Assembly (NCBI RefSeq): GCF_963855985.1
Contig: NC_087112.1
Span: 4,156,501-4,220,500 of the forward strand
DNA from: Ostrinia nubilalis
Lineage: Eukaryota; Arthropoda; Insecta; Lepidoptera; Crambidae
Length of the DNA stretch: 64,000 nucleotides
Direction: 5' to 3'
The stretch's first letter is position 1. Every line of letters begins with the position of its first letter. Below, one piece after another: positions 21,257-31,599 of the stretch. A program made the position numbers and the translations under genes. Below the pieces are notes generated by a model that saw only the letters and a program-made list of their open reading frames with translations, had not been told where the DNA came from and made no database searches.

Positions 21257-21427
21257 GACCATGATTTAAACGATACTTTTGATTCTTTTACTAATTCTAG
21301 TAGTAGTAATAACTACGGTAGTAAGAATACTAGTACTAATAACGCAGACACTTCTAGCAAAGATTTAATTCCAAAAACAACGCGAAGTGGCCGCGTTATC
21401 AATAAACCGGTGCGTTTTGACTTGTAA
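21257..21427 (+). pseudogene. Gypsy Pol C-terminal tail, misplaced upstream of gag
   Basis: A 56-residue frame rich in Asn/Ser ends KTTRSGRVINKPVRFDL and stops at 21425. A basic (T/S)RSGR...P..R..L ending is the usual last block of Gypsy Pol, as at the end of element A's Pol. Here it sits 119 bp before the gag of B, where only a leader should be. This suggests rearrangement or circular permutation. Confidence 0.5.
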
Positions 21428-21545
21428 GTTTTTTTTCTTTCTAAGTAGGTAGAGCAGCTCATCGTTACTTACGAGGCCCAGAACCAGATCACAAAATCGA
21501 GAGAATAAAATCAAAGAAGAATCTTCCAAAATCACGGAGCACAAA

Positions 21546-23447
21546 ATGGCGGTGTGCGGCGACATAAAATCATTCGCCGGTGAAAAATGGGACGTCTTCG
21601 CGGAACAACTGGACTGTTTCATGATAGTCAATGACATTCCAAACGAAAAGAAAGTGCCACTGTTAATAACAAAATTAGCACCGGAAGTATTTGAAATCCT
21701 GCAGTGTCTATGTAGCCCTGTCAAACCAAACAAACTATCATATGAAGAACTATGTTCAAAGTTGAAAGAAAAGTATGGAAAACCACTATCTACGGCTGTT
21801 GAAAGGGCTGAATTTAGGCGACGTAACCAGTTACCTAATGAAAAAATACAGGACTATGTACTGAATCTGAAAAGATTGGCTATAAAGTGCAACTTCAAAG
21901 ACACAGATGATCAAATCAAGGAAAAATTCATGGATGGCGTTACATCAAAGGTTATTAAATACGAATTAATGAAAAATGCAGACAACAGGTCACTAGAAAG
22001 CTGTATCGAATGTGCTAGAAATATAGAAGCAGCCCTGATGCTCAGTGACCCTTCACCTGAAACCTCAGAAGTATTTTACAATAAACAAAAGGATTACCAA
22101 AGGACAAAACAACAAACAACAACCAAGGGACAGAAAAGTTACAGACCAAAGAACCAGCAGTGTTATTGTTGTGGTAAAAATAACCACTTGAAAGCGGAGT
22201 GTTCTCTAAGAAATAAATATTGTTCGGAATGTGGTCAACAAGGACACATATTCAGAATGTGTGAAAGAAAGCAACGAAAAACCAACATTTTGGAACTGGA
22301 GACTTCAAAGCCTATAGAAGAAAATGAGGAGGCAATTGATTCTATTAAAAATCTATATGAAGAATATGAGACATATACTTTTAATAGTGTAAGTAAAATA
22401 CCACCACACTTTATAACCTTAAATGTGAATAGTCAAAATATACCATTCCAACTTGACACAGGTTCTGATGTTACTGTCATTCCATTATGTGATAAAAACA
22501 AATTCTTACCAGACTATGCATTACAAAGTTGTAAAATATTGTTTAAAAATTTTGATCAAAGTGTGTCACAACCATTAGGATTAATTTCAAATATACCTGT
22601 AATGTTTAATCAGGAATGTAAACATTTAAATGTATTTGTTGTACAAAACAATTGTCCTCGAATCATAGGTCGTGATTGGTTGCAACAATTAAAATTGTGG
22701 CCTCCTAAAATAAACAATGACCTTTATTTTGGAATTAACAAGGTACAATCTGTTTCAGACGCACAACAAATCATAAAGAGCCAGTTCGCAGAAGTATTTA
22801 GCCCTGGTTGGGGAAATTTTAAGGGTAAAGAAATAAGCCTAAAACTAAAACCTGATTCAAAACCTATATGCCTGCCAGTTCGTCGAGTACCATTTGCTCT
22901 TCGGGAAAAAGTAAATAATGAAATTAAAAGGCTCTTGGACCACGATAGAATTGAACCAGTTGAACAAAGTGAATGGGGCACACCAGTGGTTCCTATCCTT
23001 AAATCAGACGGATCGGTAAGACTTTGTGGGGATTATAAACTTACAGTTAACAAATGTTTAAAAGTCGATCACTTTCCTTTACCTCATATAGAAGATATAT
23101 TGAATTCTTTAAAACACGGGGAATATTACTGCGAACTAGATCTCAAAGAAGCGTATTTACAGGCACGTCTTAGTCCTGACAGCCAAAACTGCACAACTAT
23201 TGTAACAGAGGTAGGAAAATATAAATATAAATATTCACCATATGGTGTAAGCACAGGGCCAGGATCATTTCAACGACTGATGACAAATAAGTTGCTTAAT
23301 ATACCAAACACTGTTGTATTCATTGATAATATCTATATAAAAGGAAAAAATTTACAACAAACATATGATACACTATGTGCAGTATTGACAAAATTACAAG
23401 AGTGTGAATTCAAACTTAAAATTGATAAATGTAAATTAAACAAATAA
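21546..23447 (+). pseudogene. Gag-Pol of element B, 5' part (Gag, protease, RT)
   Basis: 633 residues, same layout as element A but divergent. CCHC knuckles at C206-C209-H214-C219 and C226-C229-H234-C239; protease D304-T-G; reverse transcriptase from about residue 430 with D532 in ELDLKEAY. The catalytic box reads FIDN (D594-N595): the second Asp is lost, which should kill polymerase activity. The frame ends early at 23445 through a one-base shift; pol continues in another frame. A relic, although the long frame is still open. Confidence 0.85.
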
Positions 23448-24898
23448 TATAGAAGTTTTTGGTTATAATGTAAACAAAAATGGAATCAGCATAATTAAGT
23501 CAAATGTTTAACCTTTGATTAACGCAAAACCACCAACTAGTTTAACCATGCTGAAATCATTTTTGGGAAAAATTAACTATTATAATCGTTTTTTAAAGGA
23601 CATGGCTACTGTAATAGCACCTTTATATGATTGTATGTACTAAGAAAAATAAATTTATTTGGAGTTCAGAATGTGAAAATGCATTTAATAACATAAAAAA
23701 AAGACTGGCTAATGCCAATAATTTACGACATTATGACCCAAAGTTGCCCATAATATTAACTTGTGATGCATCAGATATTGGTTTGGGTGCGGTGTTGTCA
23801 AGTAGAGATGTTGATGGTATTGTCAAACCCATTGCATTCGCTAGTAAAAAATTAAATGATGTAGAACAAAGATATTCTACCATTGATAAAGAGGCTATGG
23901 CTATCATTTTTGATATAACAAAATTTTATAATTATATTTACGGTCGACAGTTTGAACTTGAAACAGATAATGCTGCTCTAACACGAATATTAGGACCTAC
24001 CAAAGGAATACCAAAAATGGCAGCCAAGCGGTTGCAACATTACGCTATTTTTATGTCAGCATTTAACTATAAAGTACGTCACATTAAATCCACTGAGAAC
24101 CCAGCTGATTATCTATCACGCACGGCAACCAAAACAGAAAATATAAAACATGTTAATTCATTATGTGTAGATGAAGTATTAAGTTATGAATGTTATGTAA
24201 ATGATTCCAAAATCGGCACTATAAACTGGAAAATGATACAACAAGAAATTAACAAAGATTTAAGTCTAACTAAGTTGGTTAGGTATATGGCAGATGGGTG
24301 GCCAGTCAAGAAAATGATCCCAAACGAGCTTTTACCATTTTACAATAGAAAGGAAGAACTTTCACTTGATAGAGGATATGTATTTTGGGGCTACCGCATT
24401 ATAATCCCATGCACACTTAGAAAACATGTCTTAAAATATTTGCATAAAAGCCATTTTGGAATCATACGTATGAAAGAAATCGCCCGCTCATATTTCTGGT
24501 GGCCTAGTCTAGATGCAGAGATAGAAAATATTACTAAAAACTGCCTTGTTTGTCTGCAAAATAGTAAAACACCCTCAAAAATTCAGAAACCATGGCCTCT
24601 GCCCCCCTCCTCTTGGTATAGAATTCATGCCGACTTTCTGGGCCCATTTTATAACAAAATGTATTTGGTTGTGGTCGACAGTTACTCAAAATGGCCAGAA
24701 GCTTTTGAAATGGCAAATATTACATCAACGCGCACTATAGAGATATTCAAGTCGCTATTTTCAAGATTTGGGTTACCAGTACATTTAGTTACAGATAATG
24801 GAAGAACCTTTACTAGTAATGAGTTTCAGGAATTTTGTAAAGAGAATCAAATCAGGCACACATTTACACCACCTTACCATCCAGCCACAAATGGCGCA
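23448..24898 (+). pseudogene. Pol of element B, 3' part (RT end, RNase H, truncated integrase)
   Basis: Between 23448 and 23640 the pol sequence goes on (KSFLGKINYYNRFLKDMA) but with a frameshift at each end and an internal TAA. From 23640 to 24898 one frame holds RNase H (TCDASDIGLGAVL), the integrase HHCC finger (SHFGI ... CLVC) and the first two catalytic Asp (HADFLGP; VTDNG). It breaks off at about 24898, just after the HPATNGA block and before the catalytic Glu. The next base belongs to the opposed element C. Confidence 0.85.
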
Positions 24899-25372
24899 AC
24901 CACTACGTTATTCGGTCCGCTAATATAGCGAATATCGGTAGTAAACTCGCTAATATATGAAAGATGTCTAACTCGTCTCGGACTTTCCTTATCATTATTA
25001 TTGAGTTTAGAAAACGCATATACTAGTGGTTTATGGTCAGTGAATATTGTTAGGACGCGACCTTCCAACAAATTCTTAAAATATTTGATGGCCATATAAA
25101 CAGCTAACAATTCCCTATCATAAGTTGAATATTTTATTTCAGTTTGAGACAACTTCTTTGAAAAATAACCAAGTGGTTGCCACACATTGTTTACCTTTTG
25201 CTGTAAAACCGCGCCGACGCATGTGTTTGAAGCGTCGGTCATAAGCGATAACTCCGCATCGGGTAACGGGTAATGAAGTGTAGCGGCGCTTTGTAAGCTC
25301 TCCTTACACTTTTTAAATGCCTCGTTGGCTTTGTCGTTCCATGTAAGCTCTCTAGAAGCGACTTCCTAGGTA
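24899..25372 (-). pseudogene. RNase H fragment of element C Pol
   Basis: Minus-strand RNase H: MTDASNTCVGAVLQQ, FSKKLSQTEIKYSTYDREL, FTDHKPLVYAF and RYISGPNNVV, where ADALSR would normally follow but the sequence breaks into element B. The style differs from A and B, nearer to errantivirus/412-like Gypsy RNase H. Upstream it continues to about 25350, then joins gag sequence, so the RT and protease parts are deleted. Confidence 0.8.
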
Positions 25373-25505
25373 CAGGTTCGCTGCTCGACGTGGAAGAAGA
25401 AGAAGGACTCCTTCTCCGCTTAGACTTATTTACTCGTCCACGCCGCTTCGGAAGCAAACCAGGCGGCGTTCCCCGTGGTGTACCGTGTTCGTCATCAGAA
25501 GTCAT
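25372..25505 (-). pseudogene. N-terminal Gag fragment of element C
   Basis: From the ATG at 25503-25505 (minus): MTSDDEHGTPRGTPPGLLP, then a basic and Ser-rich run, ending near EPVPRK at 25372. The same frame then enters the RNase H DNA in the wrong phase, so an internal deletion joins gag to pol here. Confidence 0.55.
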
Positions 25506-26469
25506 TTGTTTCTGTAATTTATAATAATTCACCGAAATAAACCGTTCCAGACTGTATGTAAAATGGCATGATCAATCTAAAACTATTTTATTATTGTATG
25601 TAGCTTTTCTATGAAATAAAATCTTGAAAATATTGGTATTTCATTTGATCTAGTAAAATAGCCTATTTAATTAACAAACATTATAGCTTTATCCAGTAAG
25701 CAAACCTAGCTTACTCAAAATATCCGACAAATGTATGCAGGTCACTCATAAATCCAGCGGGAAACCTACCCACTCATAAATCCAGCGGGAAACATACCCA
25801 CTCATAAATCCAGCGGGAAACATACCCACTCAAAAAATCCAGCGGGAAACATACCCACTCAAAAATCCAGTGACCAAACATACACTGCCCCCTAACTAGT
25901 CCAGTGAACATACATAGCCCACTCAATCTAGCAATAATTTCAATTGATATCAGTATACTAAACCTAAGCATACGTAGACCATTCAAATAAAAAAAAAACA
26001 CTTTATACTTTGTTATTCAATTGTAAATCATTGGTAATTCAAACTTTGTGGAAAGTTAATCTATATTTTACGGAGAGAACAAAATTTGTCAGCATCTAAA
26101 CGCGTAAATCAAACCATTAAATCAATTTCATTACCAAGTTAATTTAAAATTGCCACCATGCAGTAGAAATTACTTTAAAAAAAAATGGGTACTTTCGTCG
26201 TAAGCTTAAAGCAAAAGGAATCTGGACCATAAGTATTATGTGTCCGATACCCTGGCCGTTTGAGCAATTTCATTTTTGCACAACTAAAGAATATCCTTAG
26301 CAAAGTGAATAACACAGTAATTACTGTTAATTTACTTTGAAAATTGGCCAAATGTTATAATAATAATAATAAAAAAAAATTGATCAGATAGTTTCATAAT
26401 TTTCAAACGTAGAAAAAAAAGAAATTAGCGTTACATACCTTTTGTTCTGTTCTTATCCCGCTTCTGAGA
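25506..26469 (-). other. Leader of element C
   Basis: About 960 bp between 5' LTR and gag start on the minus strand. No coding frame. It contains a 28-bp tandem array (next entry) and A-rich runs. The bases following the LTR (tctcagaagcgggataagaa on minus) do not begin TGG, so the primer site is unusual or internal to a tRNA. Confidence 0.6.
25743..25880. repeat. 28-bp tandem repeat in the leader of element C
   Basis: Unit 'cactcataaatccagcggg' plus 'aaacatac'. About 4.8 copies, the last two with small changes. Direct repeats with no spacers. Confidence 0.9.
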
Positions 26470-26811
26470 TAAAAAGAAACCACTTTATTCCAGCCAAACT
26501 CGAGTATATTTCCACTTACACACTTACACTTCAATTACTCAATATTTAACTCACAATAATTATTATAACAGCTATCGGACATAGATTCGTCAAGTGGTCT
26601 GAGTTCTATCGAAGCTAGCAGAGTAATGATTCTGAGTGAGCTCTAGGCCTACAACAAGCCTCTCTATCCCCTCCACATTACCACTTCCTTGCCAAACAAG
26701 ATTGAAGTTTTTAACAGTGTTGCCACTTTTTAACTTTAAAATATATACTAAAATCGTAACATTTTTTTAAATTCACTAAAATAATAACAATATATTCTAA
26801 AAATCATGACA
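26470..26811 (-). repeat. 5' LTR of element C (right copy)
   Basis: 342 bp, matching the left copy except for one base, followed by the TACC duplication at 26812. Confidence 0.92.
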
Positions 26812-26815
26812 TACC

Positions 26816-27324
26816 AAAGCGACTGAATAAAGTAAAAAACTTAAAATAAACATGATGAGGTCACTTGCTCAGAATTTTGGGTTGGGCTGAAATCTTTTAT
26901 GATTTCGCATCACGTAGTATTTGCCGATGTACAGTCAAAAACATAAATAGCATTAAGAATTTTTGTGTGTCAAAAATATGGTAAAATAGGTATTTCTGAT
27001 GTAATTTTAAATTAATTAATTAAAAAAATTGGCCAAAAAGCTACTACATTACCCGTAGATCACATATTTCTATGTACATATTAGAGATTTTCACGAGCCT
27101 TGAATTCGCGGAAAAAGTTTTTTAAAAAAAATTGGCTAGGCAATTTTTTTGTGCTCTTTTTAGTGCCCCCCAAGACGTGACACCTAAAGAAATTGCTTAA
27201 TTTGCCTATGGGTTAATGTGACACTGTCCATTTACAAAATATGTCTTTTTCTGTAAACATACAAAAGTAAATAGAAACATTGTCCGAAGCAAACTGAACA
27301 ATAACAACTACCTACAACATTTAG
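26816..27324. other. Non-coding, no gene seen
   Basis: AT-rich. The last 60 bp could be the 5' region of the exon candidate at 27325. Confidence 0.4.
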
Positions 27325-27487
27325 ATGCGCGCACGCAAAAGATCGTTAACCTTAAAACGTATCTTTATTGTTACTTTCCTTGTCGTGCGTTTGACAACTT
27401 TGACGATAGCCGCCATGTTGTTTTGTTTACAATGTTATTGTAAAAGCGATAATTTGTGTGTAAATGTGTTAAATTGTCCTAGAAAAG
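27325..27487 (+). CDS. Candidate first coding exon of a secreted or membrane Cys-rich protein
   Basis: The ATG at 27325 gives a basic start (MRARKRSLTLKR), a hydrophobic run to about residue 34, then LQCYCKSDNLCVNVLNCPRK and a strong donor (AAAAG|GTAAGA) at 27488, phase 1. A second ATG at 27415 has a better context (gccgccatg). The CYC-x(4)-C-x(4)-C spacing recalls the start of TGF-beta receptor/BAMBI-type ectodomains, but this is a guess from 15 residues. No downstream exon was found. It may be chance. Confidence 0.3.
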
Positions 27488-27881
27488 GTAAGACAAGACT
27501 CCAAAAGAATTTTCCTTGATTTTGTGTGTCCTATTTATAAGTAGGTAAATATAAATGTTTTTTATTGGTTTTAATAGAAACCACGCAAAAACTGCTAAGT
27601 GGCTATTATGTCAATAATGATTAATTATCGATTGTGTTGATTTTTCTGTCTGTAGAGTAAAAAACTAATGTGATTAATTTGCACATGCTTTTTTATGACG
27701 AATCAACCTTGTGGCAAATTGACAATCACTTAGGATACATCCATAGTTATCTAAAAAACACATCAGTAAACTAGTCATTCATTATTTTATAGAAGAGTTA
27801 GTAAAAAGACAAACCACACATATTTTTTTTACCGAATAAACTTACCTACTTGAATAAAGTTACTGCAGACGGGCGGGGCAG
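27488..27881. other. Non-coding, possible intron
   Basis: AT-rich sequence after the candidate donor; no recognised repeat. Confidence 0.35.
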
Positions 27882-27998
27882 GGCTGAGTTGCACCACCTA
27901 ACATTGACCGTACTTTAACGATAACCGGTGCTTTTTGTATGGAGTTTGACAGATTTTTGACGTTTGTTAAAGTCAAAGTAAGATGGTGCAACCCAGCC
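27882..27998. mobile_element. MITE 'GGCTGGGTTGCACC', copy 3
   Basis: 'gggctgagttgcaccaccta' to 'gatggtgcaacccagcc', close to copy 1 and in the same orientation. Confidence 0.9.
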
Positions 27999-28628
27999 TA
28001 AATAATTTACTGTTAACGCAGCGATAACTTTCGCAGAATAAGGCTATAAAGGCGGACTAAAATCTAGGTCTTATTGAACTTACGCCTAAGTGCAAGTCAA
28101 TGGAAAGCGGAACTGACAACAATACGGCAAAGTTTGCACAACGCGGTCAAAACGGGTATTTGACGAGATATATTGGCATTGTTAGATTTACCATTTATTT
28201 TATCTGCAGAAACAAATAATAACAGTCAAAATACATTTTTGTAGCAAAATAACCTTTATTTCAAAGATATAAGACACCATTGTGTTCATCTTGATGTGCT
28301 GTAGTTTGAACATAAAAGTTAACATTATAAAGCACCCTATGTAACTACAATAGGTGTGGTTTTGCAACGAAAATGAATGTATGACATGCCGTCGACTGTA
28401 CAGCGATAACCAGAAAATACTAAAATCTAAACCCTATAGCCTGTACCTACAGTTGAGTTTCTTGACCTTTTCAAAGTCGCACACTTTCAAAATCACAACA
28501 ATCTAGAACGTACTTTTTCCAAATTTGAAAACAATCGTTCCAAATTTAAAAGCCAGTCTTCAAATTTGAAATTGACACACGTCAATTTATGAACAAAACT
28601 TTTTTGAAGAATAAAATTGACGCTCTGA
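27999..28628. other. Non-coding, no gene seen
   Basis: No recognised family. 'tccaaatttgaaaacaatcg' near 28519 and 'ttccaaatttaaaagccag' near 28538 form a weak local duplication. Confidence 0.4.
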
Positions 28629-28728
28629 CACACTGGCCAGCATGGGAGTAAGCCAAATCCTCCATTAGCCCTCTGGTATTAAGAGGGTCGTGCTCCTGCA
28701 GTGGAGAGACTAAATGACGATAATGATA
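28629..28728 (+). repeat. SINE-like family S copy
   Basis: 'cactggccagcatgggagta', 'gccaaatcctccattagccc' and 'gtgctcctgcagtggagaga' then a decayed GATAATGAT tail. Family S recurs at 10668, 16535, 19703, 32320, 42853, 47160, 52305 and 56645. I see no clear A/B boxes, so the head may not be tRNA-derived. Confidence 0.7.
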
Positions 28729-28730
28729 TT

Positions 28731-29160
28731 GAAAAATCATCTTTAAAGACACGGGACTATTCCCACCGCTGCAACTCCTGTGTAGCCAGGATCTACAGCA
28801 GTGGTTCTTAACCGGTGGTCCGCGGACCACTGGTGGTCCCTGGAGGCATTCCAAGTGGTCCACGAAGACATCGTAATAAACAAGTGACGTGACGTGATGA
28901 GTCGAGTCAATACAACGCAAACGGCGCACAGTGGGCAAAAAATCGATCTCCCCTTTCATAGGATTTTGAAAAAAAAATTTGTCCCTGACAAGACAGAAAT
29001 TTGGTAAAATGGTCCCTCGTGACTTAAAGGTTAAGAACCACTGATCCACAGCTTGACCGCCAATAAAAACCCAACCAGTGAAGGTCCCGCGGCAAATTAA
29101 ACTGTCAACGAAATTAATCGGAAGAACATAGGAGGAGTTAGAAGTTAAGGTTCGTCTTTA
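28731..29160 (-). mobile_element. Family X DNA element, interrupted by a hAT MITE
   Basis: Minus-strand copy of the element best seen at 33328-33544. Its outer sequence is 'tctttaaagacacgggacta' at the left and 'ggttcgtctttaaagac' at the right. The body includes 'caactcctgtgtagccagga' and 'ttgaccgccaataaaaaccc', now split by the insertion at 28799-29043. Confidence 0.75.
28799..29043. mobile_element. hAT-type MITE with 15-bp perfect inverted ends
   Basis: 245 bp. The ends CAGTGGTTCTTAACC and GGTTAAGAACCACTG are exact inverted copies. The flanks ATCTACAG (28791-28798) and ATCCACAG (29044-29051) are an 8-bp target duplication with one change, and match the unbroken copy at 33449 on the other strand. 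CAGTGGTTCT..AACC ends with 8-bp duplications are typical of hAT elements. No transposase frame. Confidence 0.9.
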
Positions 29161-29473
29161 AAGACAATAAATACTCATTAACTGTACCAATTAAGCCAGG
29201 TGACAAGAAATAGAGTCAAACAACCATTATTTAGTAACAGATGTCAACAGGTGCTGAGAATGGATGATGAGTCTTTAACAATGCTAACACGAACTGTTAC
29301 TGTTATCAGTTGGTTTAATCGTGGGTAAGTAGCATATTATTTATTTCACAGTAATATAATATCAGTCACTTATTATCCACTTTATAAAATTGATACTTGT
29401 TATGAGCTTTTAAATAAATACCTAATCAGAAGCACACAATAAAAACAGCGTAAAAACAACCGTCACTTTTTCA
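29161..29473. other. Non-coding, no gene seen
   Basis: AT-rich, no recognised repeat. Confidence 0.4.
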
Positions 29474-29580
29474 GGGCTTAGTGACTACTAAGCCCTCGTA
29501 CTAAATCATCGTGCGAATCGACTGATTGATTCGCACGATGATCGCCCGGATGTATTAAAACGACTACTAAGCCTTAAACT
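29474..29580. repeat. Two adjacent perfect hairpins, possible small MITE
   Basis: GGGCTTAGT-gact-ACTAAGCCC (29474-29495), then ATCATCGTGCGAATC / GATTCGCACGATGAT (29505-29519 and 29528-29542) around an 8-base loop. 'actactaagcc' recurs near 29570, so the whole may be a folded element of about 100 bp. Confidence 0.8.
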
Positions 29581-30370
29581 TAAACTTAAATTGCCACTTT
29601 AACACGCTTCAATATACTTTGACAAAACCAATTCCTCAATGTATTGTTAAACTGATGACTTCCTTAATCTCAAGAAAGTAAAATGGTTACTGCGTTTTTA
29701 GGACTAAAATAATACGGAATTTTTTGGGAAGCTAATTTTGAAACGAGGAAAGCCCACTGCTGGGATTTTCAAAGACTGAAAATAATTTAAATAAAACAGG
29801 AAACACGTAATAAAACGACCTCAAATTTATTTAAAACTCAAACCGTGTGACCATATAGCGGTCAACGATCGGAAATTACGATCACGTCCTATTAACCTAT
29901 ACCGATTCGGCAGCACGATACTGCAATGGATTTATATAATAGCAATGTTTGGAACTGTAATACATAAATTGTGTGGTACACTGAAAGCTAGAAGATAGCG
30001 ATAAAAATAAAGACTTTGATCCGGCCGGCATCTAGAAAATTCCATTCAAAGCTTAAGAAAATGTATAGGCCTTTTCTAGAACGATCTAGAGAATTCTGAT
30101 TCGATGCTAAGGAAAAATTATTTATTTATTCGTACTAAATTGAGGTTTGAATACATAAAATATGACTCTATTAAAAAAATCATTTCTGTAAAGTTCTTCA
30201 GCTAAGCTGAACATCCAAAAACTTTACATTTTAATTATGAAATACGTTTTAAAGAGTATTTTAAGGGTCTTATTAACATGGAAAAAACTGTCGTTTTCTT
30301 ATTGGACAATGAGATTGATTCAAGCTCAAGCTTGCAATGTTTTAAACAATTACCTAACACTATTTTGTGT
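29581..30370. other. Non-coding, no gene seen
   Basis: AT-rich. The lower part may be the body of the tRNA-like SINE at 30375. Confidence 0.4.
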
Positions 30371-30374
30371 ATCA

Positions 30375-30440
30375 CCTGGGAATCAAACTCAGAACCTCGT
30401 AATAGAGATCTACATTCTAACAACTAGACCACGGAGGCGT
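30375..30440 (-). repeat. tRNA-derived SINE head
   Basis: On the minus strand: 'tggtctagttgttagaatgt' (A box type) and 'gagtttgattccc' (B box type) about 30 bases apart, starting 'gcctccg'. This is the internal Pol III promoter layout of a tRNA-derived SINE. The tRNA fold is not conserved, so it is not a working tRNA gene. Confidence 0.65.
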
Positions 30441-30699
30441 ACATTCTTGTTAATTGACACTAACTCAAAACAACAATATTTGCAATTTACGTAGAGTCGA
30501 TAACTCGATCGTTATAATTACAATTTAATGAATATGTATGAATGCAATAAAGTAGTTCAAGTAAGTAATAAATTGCAATTTATTTACTCTGAAATCATAC
30601 TTACTTGAAACAGCCATCACTCATTAGGCTGCTGCCATTTACAAATATAAAACTACTAATTAGATCAATTATTCGTTTTCAGCAAACAAATGCTTAAGG
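30441..30699. other. Non-coding, no gene seen
   Basis: AT-rich, no recognised repeat. Confidence 0.4.
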
Positions 30700-30810
30700 A
30701 TTTGCCACACTGCTGCACTGGATGCGGTCTGCGATCAAGCCAAAGTTAGCACATTATGCGGGCTACATTCACTTTGACTTGACCGCAGACCGCAAGCAGT
30801 ATGACAAATT
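30700..30810. mobile_element. Hairpin MITE around 'gcggtctgcg'
   Basis: 'atttgccacactgctgc' and 'gcggtctgcgatcaagcc' at the left pair with 'ttgaccgcagaccgc' and 'gcagtatgacaaatt' at the right; the left arm has about 10 extra bases. Confidence 0.75.
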
Positions 30811-31595
30811 GACAGATCACAGAAACTAAAGGGAGATTTGAAAAGGGGGCGGGGCCGGTGTCGCAGCAATATGCCCAAAAACAGAACACATTGCTCGTGG
30901 TAGCAACGATGACAGCAGCGACGTCATAATGTAAACAGTTTACATTGCTTGCGTATTCCTAAAGATTATTCGAACGTTAAGTACTGATACCGCAGTGGAT
31001 AATGAGCACATAATATTTTGATTACTTTGTGTGTGTGAATTTTTAATGCGACACTGAGTTTCGAACTCAGCGCATTAGTTGGCATAATAATATCTCTGTA
31101 ATATCTCTATGGACAAATACTTTAATCGCACGCACCTGATTTAAATAAACTAATTTTGCAATTATCGTATAGCTTCTTGTGTGCCACTAGCATCACAGAC
31201 ACACAAATACCGGAATAATATACTTAACGAGTACTTCCAAACCAAATTCATTAGGCCGTTCTTCAATTAGTGTCACATGTAATCAGTCAGTTACGTCAAT
31301 ATTTTTCTAACACTTCTAACATGAGGTAGTTACTTTTAATTTTGCTTGTTTTGTTGATAAAAAGTATAAAAACCTGTTTGATGAACCGACGACCTAAAGA
31401 AGATATCTAATGTAAAAAGCTTAACCTCTCAACTGGAGAAAAGTCAGTCTTAAAACCGCTCTCCTATTACCTATTTATCTTCAGTCTAGAAATAATATCT
31501 ATTCATGAGGAAAGTCTCTGATTGAGTTATTTTAGATAGCATCATCATTCACCGTCAGGTGTGATTAAAATCAACGCGGTCTCAGTATAAAATCG
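30811..31595. other. Non-coding, no gene seen
   Basis: Includes a G-run at 30844-30855 and 'gcgacgtcataatg' at 30919; otherwise AT-rich and unrecognised. Confidence 0.4.
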
Positions 31596-31599
31596 TATT

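Larger units (their letters stand above)
20185..26815 (-). mobile_element. Chimeric LTR retrotransposon unit (element C enclosing inverted element B)
   Basis: A TACC duplication (20185-20188 and 26812-26815) flanks 342-bp LTRs that differ at one base, so this is one insertion, and recent. The poly(A) signal and the TGTCATG start show that the LTRs belong to a minus-strand element (C). Inside, only short minus-strand pieces of C remain (24899-25505). Most of the body is a plus-strand gag-pol of another Gypsy element (B, 21546-24898), decayed and cut off in integrase, without LTRs or target duplications of its own. Confidence 0.85.

Noticed and set aside
25743..25880. CRISPR-like array of 28-bp repeats
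   Set aside because: Units are back to back without unique spacers, inside an LTR element leader in an animal genome.
20189..26811. Interpreting the outer LTRs as those of the plus-strand gag-pol
   Set aside because: TG start, AATAAA position and the adjoining gag/RNase H relic all put the LTRs on the minus strand.
28582..29049. 155-residue minus-strand open frame
   Set aside because: It spans family S, family X and the hAT MITE in one accidental frame.
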